From positions 322,432 through 386,431 of the forward strand of contig CAJJDP010000011.1 in assembly GCA_905182995.1 (NCBI GenBank): DNA of 64,000 nt, written 5' to 3'. Shown here piece after piece: positions 57,761 through 64,000 of this stretch (the first letter of the stretch is position 1; each line of letters starts with the position of its first letter). Under the pieces are notes generated by a model, which did not search any database, was not told the DNA's origin, and saw only the letters and a list, made by a program, of their open reading frames with translations. This DNA comes from Paramecium octaurelia (Eukaryota > Ciliophora > Oligohymenophorea > Peniculida > Parameciidae). The position numbers and the translations under genes are program-made.

Positions 57761-58354
57761 TCAATATGCATCCTTCTTATATGAAAATTGTTAATCAATC
57801 TTAAAATCACTATTCTTGATTGGTTCCCATTATTTACCACTTTGAAACAGGTTGGGATTTTAAGGTATTTATTATTAGTTCTTATTGGGTGATTATCCGA
57901 ATTAGTTTTATGTATTTGAATCCTGTACTGGTGATTGTTGCTTTTAATTATTAAAATGTAAGATGTTATTTTAACATTAGGTCTAGGGGTTATATGGATT
58001 CGTCTATCTTCCGTATACATCATCATTTAGTTGGCAAAACTGATTTTATTAAGTTCCAATTTAAGAGCTGTAATTATTAATATTCTATTTCTATTAGAAA
58101 TTTTGGCTATTTAAATTCAAATTATCATCTTATTTTTATTTCATACTATCTATTTTGCCATCAACTTTATTATTATTATTATTATTTGATTGTTGTCCTT
58201 AATTCTACATAGTAATATTATTTTATGGCATAGTTTAAGGTTATTAACATTTTGCCGAACATTTCTAATCATGTATAATTCTACATATATTTGGTACAAA
58301 AGTTTTACAAAATTCACATTGATATGTATTTTAGTCTCCAGAATTATTATTCAT
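57761..58354 (-). CDS. Small protein with N-terminal Cys/His motif
   Basis: 197 residues, intronless, 198 codons exactly. Starts MNNNSGDQNTYQCEFCKTFV and continues PNICRIIHDQKCSAKCQQP: C-x2-C, then C-x4-H-x3-C-x3-C, which looks like a small zinc-binding unit. The rest is Gln/Asn/Pro/Ser-rich and disordered (NNYSSQIGTQQNQFCQLNDD, QDSNTQNQFGQSPNKNQQQI). An alternative frame on the same strand across 57720-58026 gives a longer-looking ORF but with unlikely composition; the Gln/Asn-rich frame with the zinc motif is preferred. Confidence 0.68.
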
Positions 58355-58639
58355 ATTTATTTTAGTATTTTTTTTTTATTATTTATTAAATTAATAAAGA
58401 ATATGTTTTGGATATAAATGCTAAAAATATCTAAATTTTATTGTTTAGCATTTTGATTAAGTAACTTATACTGAGTAATTTTCTTAATACAATTCTTAAT
58501 TTATAAAAGAATTATATTTTTGAATCCTGTATTACTAAGGAACACTCAAGTTTATAAAAATTTAAAAGAATATGAAAGATGATTAACCAATAATCGTTTT
58601 TTTTTTAAATTAATTAGAGGTAAAACATTTAAATATTTT

Positions 58640-59041
58640 TCAATGACATACTTCTTGACAGTTTCCAAGTTTTCCTAATTTCAGATTCGTAACTTAATCA
58701 AATGAATCGAGAGTTTAGTATGCTCTACATATAGGGCATTACAGCAAACCATAAGAGGATTTCGAGATTTCCATCATTTTTTCTATATCATACTAACAGT
58801 AGGTATGACCACATTTTAAAGGATATAGCTATTCTGATGACTCTAAACATATTGGGCATTGTTCCTCTTCGAATATTTTTTCAGCAGGTTTATCCAAAAT
58901 ATAATAACCCATAATTTCCTCATTGGTATGTATGATTCCATTTCTTCTAACTAACTATGGCATTTCTAAATTTTCAAAATCAAATTCATCATCAAAATCT
59001 AATGGAACTTGTTATTCTTCTACAATAGTGATTTCAGCCAT
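58640..59041 (-). CDS. RING-finger protein, putative E3 ubiquitin ligase
   Basis: 133 residues, 134 codons, no intron required. Acidic N-terminal half (MAEITIVEEQQVPLDFDDEF) followed by a C3HC4 RING: QCPICLESSEQLYPLKCGHT, YCQYDIEKMMEI, LLQCPICRAYQTL. All eight zinc ligands are present, so ubiquitin-ligase activity is plausible. The short C-terminus reads LKLGKLGNCQEVCH. Confidence 0.83.
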
Positions 59042-60383
59042 TTATGTTAGGAGTTATGAGAATTTTTATTTTATGATTAATCTAATCTATTTTATAAATA
59101 ATTTTTAATAATTCTGCTTAAAATGGGATTCAACAGATTCTATATAGAAATAAATTTCAAATTAAATTCTCTATGTCACTGCCATCCTTCTCGAATTCCA
59201 CTTTAGAACTCATATCAAAGGTAAGGACCCTATATTTATATAATTGTTGGTTACTAACCGTCTTTTTATCTACTTTTATTAAATTTATTCTTAAAATACT
59301 TGACAAAAATGAATATTATTTGTTTTCAATAAAAAAACTGATTCTTATCAATATTACTTAAGCAAATTGGCTATTTGTATTAATTTATCTGTTTTTCTAA
59401 TACTCATGTTCAGTTAATACCTTTTTGAAGTTAAAAAGTAGAAATAAGAATATATTAGAATGAAACGATGCAATTAACCAAGGTTCAATAAGCAATTTGT
59501 AGTGCTTATTACTATAAAAAATCTAAAATTAATAGATTCGCTAAATTCATTATATTTTAAGGAACTTAATAAAATTAATTTCAAAAATAAAATTAAAAAA
59601 GAAGTTAGAATATACTCTAATTATTATGTAGATAACTATCTTTCTAATACAATGAATATTATCTTGTAATTTAATCATTTCCTCAATCCTCAATAGAAAA
59701 AAAAATACATTGTTAATTTTACTCAAATTTATTGTATAAAATATTGAATTTAATGAAACTAATCATTCAATATAAAAATTCTATTCACATTAAGACTATT
59801 AGGCTATAATATACTATGAATTATATATTGATATCCAAAACAGTTTTTTAAAATCTTAAGATATAATAAGTGTTCCATTTATGCTTTATTTAATGGAGAT
59901 CAGAAACGAAGAACATTATCTACACAGATGATTTAACAAAGATGAGAAATGCTGATGTTCAAAAAAGTAAATCCATATGATAATGCAAAGAAATATTTGA
60001 TAAATTCAAAATAATAGATGATTACAAACATAAAAGTATGTATAGATGGATTTATCACAGTTTAAATTCTAAAATGTTCTTTTAGAAAAATTGTTTGCCC
60101 CTAGTTTTTTATAAATATTATACTTGAAATGTAATTTGAAAGATTTTAAATAACATTATAGTTATGCAAATCTTTAGAGTGAATGAAAATTTAATATATA
60201 ATTCTGGCTAATTAGTTTGCTTTATATTTTAGAATATATTAAGATTTAAAGTTTCTAAATCGATAAATAGCCCCAAGGAATCTAGAAATGTCGTTGATAC
60301 AAAAATATTGATGAAAAATTTTCATAAAATATTGAAATTTGTAATTTAGTGAAAAATATAATACAACTTATAATTATTTAATA
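59042..60383. other. Intergenic, 1.34 kb
   Basis: The longest gap between called genes. AT-rich. Around 59890-60180 there is a weak open frame (NPYDNAKKYLINSKQQMITN) of about 80 codons on the plus strand without a clear start or domain. It may be a gene fragment. Nothing else is supported. Confidence 0.4.
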
Positions 60384-61567
60384 ATGTAAAGCAAATACGG
60401 GTAGAATGATGATGAGATCTTGTTTTAAAATGATGATGATGATAACGGTGAATTAATAAATTTTGATTAATTCGATGAGGATGAATAAGATGTCATAACA
60501 CCTGTTGACAAGGGTAAATAGTAAATACAATAAACATTTGGAGATTAACTTTAAGTAATGAAGGACAAAGAAGATGAAGAATAGGTGATTGAGGATATAG
60601 TGCAATTCAAACAGAATGAAGAGCAAGACAATGTAGCAAATTTTGGTAGTATGCATCGTGATGAAGACTTTTAGAGTTGGAAGGATGAGAATAAATAAAA
60701 TGATTAAAATGAATAAGTTCAATAAACAAATTAGATTGATGCGATGACTGAGAGATAAGAATAGCAAGCTTAAATTATATATTAACCTGGCATGATCATT
60801 GATATGAAGGAGTTCTTACAAAAGCCTATCGATCAATGTAAATAGATATTTTGAATATTTTATTAGAACATTTGATCTAGTTGACATTGGTTAAGGATAA
60901 AAGTGGCACAAATAAATTTCATCCTAAATTCCTCTTGTATTTGAGTGATTAATAAAAAGTATTTCTGTGTTCGGCAAAACGATAGGCTTTCAGTTAATAA
61001 ATTCATTATGTTTTATCCATACTCTAAGACAAATTTGATAGGAAACACAAGTCATGTTTAGGTAAAATAAAGGGTTAGGGCGGAATATTTAAATTATTTG
61101 ATACTGGTGACAATCCTAAAGATGCAAAGTTCTTGGATAAAGTGAGGAAGGAACTGTGTTTAATCAATTTTCAGAATTCAAAATAGACTGGATAATTAAG
61201 ATAGAGTGTGATTATCCCGAAAATCAAAGATGGATAGGCCTATGAATTTAAACCATTGAATGATGCAGATGGATTATTGAAAGCATACTATTCATTGTAA
61301 TATAAGGATCAAATTATGCATTTTATGAATAAGAATCCAATATATAATAAGGAGAAGAAAAAATATTAATTGTAATTTAATGACAGAGTAACTATGCCTT
61401 CAGTAAAGAATTGTATAATTTATGATATCAGTTGCACAGATAAAAATAAGTTTGTATTACAATTTGGAAAATGTGCAAAAAAGACTTATTCAGTTGATAT
61501 TTGTCACCCATTATCTATTATATAAGGATTTGCAATATGTATCTCATAATTTGAGGGAAAACATTGA
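60384..61567 (+). CDS. Tubby-like protein
   Basis: 384 residues; one 29-nt intron near 60838 leaves exactly 385 codons. The N-terminal ~130 residues are acidic and Gln-rich (FDQFDEDEQDVITPVDK). The C-terminal ~240 residues form a tubby domain: VFLCSAKRQAFSQQIHYVLS, LQFNDRVTMPSVKNCIIYD, KFVLQFGKCAKKTYSVDICH, PLSIIQGFAICISQFEGKH. The last block is the hallmark C-terminus of the family. Tubby/TULP proteins bind phosphoinositides and IFT-A and deliver membrane proteins to cilia, which suits a ciliate. The antisense hydrophobic frame is spurious. Confidence 0.93.
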
Positions 61568-61631
61568 AATTCCATAATGAATAAATTAATTACTTAAATA
61601 TATTACGTAATTTTTCAAATCATTTATAAAT

Positions 61632-63548
61632 ATGAGAAATGTATTTGTGATCTTAGCACTTATGTTTTGTGTTGCCAATACAATGGATATGGGAGAAGAA
61701 CTGATGAAAAGAGAAATATTAACAAAAATAGTTGAATATGCTGGCATAGAAATGCCTCATGAGTACTAATTTAAGAGTTATGCGTAGGCTACATTTACTC
61801 TGTTTGCCATGCAAATTAATGATGAAGCAAGTTCAAAAGTTTTCATCAACAATTCTCTTATCGATAATTCGTAAAGAATGGACTTTACTTTGTCCAAAAT
61901 TCAAAGATCCAGCCTTTTGTGAAGGAATTAATTAGACATTTATTGATTAATTCTCTGTGCATTTTTTCAAGTATTTTGCTTATTAACAATATATAGCAAT
62001 TACTTGTCCCCTTCAAATGCATGCTAGAATTTAGGTGCTTGCAAATTGTAGCAAGAAAGATAAACAGTTCAAGATTATATTAATGAAGTTATGCAAGACA
62101 AGCTCTCAAAAGAAGAACAAAGGAAATGGTAAGAGTTGGCTGAAGAAAATGTAATAAATCAAGAAGATTTTACAGTTGCATAATTCGCAGATCTACATAT
62201 TGATGTTGAATATTCGGTTGGAGCTAATGCATTTTGCGGAGCCCCATTTTGTTGCAGAGATGAGAATGGAAAACCAAAGGATCCAAGTAAAGGAGCTTAA
62301 TACTGGGGAACATATGCAGATTGTGATTTACCATTTAGAACAGTTTAAGATCTCATCAAATTTACAGGCGAGAAAATAAAGCCAGATTTCATCATATGGA
62401 CAGGAGATAGTACGTCACATGACATCTGGCATTAATAAAAATGGAACCAAACATTACCTACAAAAATGATTACTGAAGAAATCAAGAAGCAAATACCAAA
62501 TTCCTAATTGTATGCAATATATGGAAATCATGAAGGTTACCCAGCTGATCAATATGATATGATAGGAGAAGCGACACAATGGTTAAGAGATGAAGTTGCT
62601 GATATGTGGAAAGAATACCTATCACAAGAATCATACTATTAATTAAGAAGAAATGGCTACTATTCTTAAGTAGAGGAATCAAGAAATCTCAAATTCATAG
62701 CCTTGAATTCTTAAACTTGCGATTTACTCAACTTTCATTTAATGGATGGCATCACAGATCCAAGAGGAATGCTCAAATGGCTCATATCTGAACTCAAAGA
62801 TTCAGAAGCCAAACATTAATTTGCTGTAATCTTCGCTCATATTCCCCCTGGAGATACTTTTTGTAATTCCCAATGGGCTGATAGATTCAGCGTCGTGATT
62901 GAGAGATTCGAACATGTAGTTACTGGAATTTTTTATGGTATTATTAGTTACTATAATTTAAGGACATACTCATTAAGATCACGTTTAACATATTAGATCT
63001 AAAATTGATGGTAGATACGTTAAGACTTTGTTTATTGCTCCTTCTGGAACTACATTTTCATACTAAAATCCATCATTTAGAGTCTTTTAATTTAATGGCA
63101 AGAATGACCAAGTTAAAGATTATGTCTAATACAGATTAGATCTAGCAAAAGCAAATAAAGATGGACAAAATGCTATCTTGAATTGGGAAGTAGCATATCA
63201 TTTCTTAGAATATTATGGATTAGAAAGTGCTTCCTTAGTTCATGTGTCTACTCTCCCCTATAGACTAGCTCATGATGATGATTTATTGAAGAAGTATATC
63301 TACAGTTATTCTACAGGAAGTGATATCTTATATAAGAAACATCTTAAGTAATTCATTATAGATATCATAGAAATCTTAAAAATTTATTCCTTAAAAAGAG
63401 CACTAAGAGTTTTTTCATTTGTGGAGCAGAAACTTCAACATTAGATGATTGGTACGATTGCATTGGATTCTTTGAGAAATTTAAGGAATCCTCATTCCTT
63501 ACTTTTAAATTATTAGAATAGTTTATTGGTAAGTGGCTTAAAGAATGA
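61632..63548 (+). CDS. Acid-sphingomyelinase-like phosphodiesterase
   Basis: Secreted or lysosomal metallophosphodiesterase of about 600 residues. Signal peptide MRNVFVILALMFCVANT. A Cys-containing region (LCPKFKDPAFCEGI) may be the saposin-B part of the family. The calcineurin-type metal site is complete: FADLHIDVEYSVG, IIWTGDSTSHDIWH, YAIYGNHEGYPADQ, FAHIPPGDTFC and YGHTHQDHV. A 25-nt intron (62937-62961) must be removed to form GHTH. The C-terminal part DDWYDCIGFFEKFKE follows a 23-nt intron near 63350. By family it should cleave sphingomyelin to ceramide and phosphocholine, or act as an SMPDL-type nucleotide phosphodiesterase; the sequence alone does not decide. Internal introns between 61850 and 62170 were only roughly placed. 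Confidence 0.9.
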
Positions 63549-63589
63549 ACAAATCAATTATATTTACAATAAACAAAAGTCAAATTTAA

Positions 63590-64000
63590 CAGCTTTTCAT
63601 AACTTTATATTACTCTCTTAATTATCTAATTTTGTTCTCTTATTACTCTATTACTTCATTATCGAAATGCAGAGGAGTGTATCTAAATTTATATTCAGTT
63701 GATAATCTTTCTGTTTAATATGCTTTGTTTAATAATTCCTAAGGAATTTTATTTTAAATTCTTAAATTCGATAGTTCTAATTTAGGCACAAAAATTTGCT
63801 GGCAAGGTTCTGTTTTAATAGTTTTACTTTCTCTCAACTTGGAGTCTTGCTATAGTTTCATTTTGACAAACATAGGCTATTTTTTGATGATTATATCTTA
63901 AGTTTAGTAATACCCAAGTGGAGGTATCGTATTCATACTAAGATTCTTACCTAGTTTAGGAGAATAATTGATTTGTGTCTAAGTTTTATGTTAGACAATG
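63590..64000 (-). CDS. Uncharacterised protein, 5' end beyond window
   Basis: One uninterrupted minus-strand frame of 137 codons from the right edge to TGA at 63590-63592. Reads NYSPKLGKNLSMNTIPPLGY, then KLRESKTIKTEPCQQIFVPK, EYKFRYTPLHFDNEVIEQQE and a coiled C-terminus NKIRQLREQYKVMKSC. No family recognised. Convergent with the phosphodiesterase gene, 41 bp apart. An internal ATG exists, but the frame continues upstream to the edge. Confidence 0.65.

Noticed and set aside
57721-58026. Minus-strand ORF of 101 codons starting MMMYTEDRR
   Set aside because: An overlapping frame on the same strand has a zinc-binding motif, typical Gln/Asn composition and an exact 198-codon length with a good start; this ORF is its shadow.
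60453-60767. Minus-strand hydrophobic ORF of 104 codons
   Set aside because: Antisense of the acidic, Gln-rich N-terminus of the tubby-like gene.

Overview
The window reads as somatic (macronuclear) DNA of a ciliate, most probably Paramecium. It is very AT-rich. Recognisable proteins stay open only if TAA and TAG are read as glutamine and TGA is the sole stop, so standard-code ORF calling breaks almost every gene here. Genes are interrupted by tiny GT..AG introns of about 19-33 nt that must be removed to keep known domains in frame (for example in the ribosomal protein L17, calmodulin-like and CK2-beta genes). Genes lie on both strands, often tens of bases apart. I saw no tRNA, rRNA, CRISPR array, transposon or prokaryote-style operon.

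Layout. 1-8.9 kb: partial coiled-coil gene, YANK-like kinase, PHD-finger gene, OTU deubiquitinase and a coiled-coil gene (all minus), then an uncharacterised plus-strand gene. 8.95-11.57 kb: a 1,309-base block present twice, identical by eye, separated by one N; this looks like an unmerged contig overlap and it duplicates one gene. 11.5-17.6 kb: C2H2 gene, B-box/kelch gene, three coiled-coil genes. 17.8-23.8 kb: poorly resolved gene, RCC1-repeat protein, ribosomal protein L17 (uL22), FPTLG-motif protein, calmodulin-like protein, protein disulfide isomerase. 24.4-32.3 kb: small Cys-tailed protein, glutamine amidotransferase with an N-terminal extension, CK2 regulatory subunit, coiled-coil gene, two secreted Cys-rich paralogues (one apparently broken), two low-complexity proteins. 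32.9-48.8 kb: UBR4-family ubiquitin ligase, dynein-light-chain-like protein, enkurin homologue with apparent homopolymer frameshifts, Ser/Thr kinase, unknown gene, TLD-domain protein, condensin subunit 1. 49.5-64 kb: calcyphosin-like EF-hand protein, a Met/Pro/Gly + SR + polyglutamine protein, a probable decayed kinase, FHA/RING-CH protein, RBR ubiquitin ligase, Lys/Glu/Pro/Gln-rich protein, Cys-motif protein, RING protein, tubby-like protein, acid-sphingomyelinase-like enzyme, and a gene leaving the right edge.

Functionally this is ordinary eukaryotic housekeeping with two visible themes, ubiquitin signalling (OTU, UBR4, RING-CH, RBR, RING) and cilia or calcium (enkurin, tubby, calcyphosin-like, calmodulin-like). 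The genes do not form a co-regulated unit that I can show. I found no undescribed multi-gene system. The most useful observations are the assembly duplication, the clustered homopolymer frameshifts in the enkurin gene, stopless introns of length 3n, a Cys-to-stop change in a secreted paralogue, and some unusual domain combinations. Most gene ends were checked by requiring a length divisible by three after intron removal. Where that failed or was not done, the entry says so.
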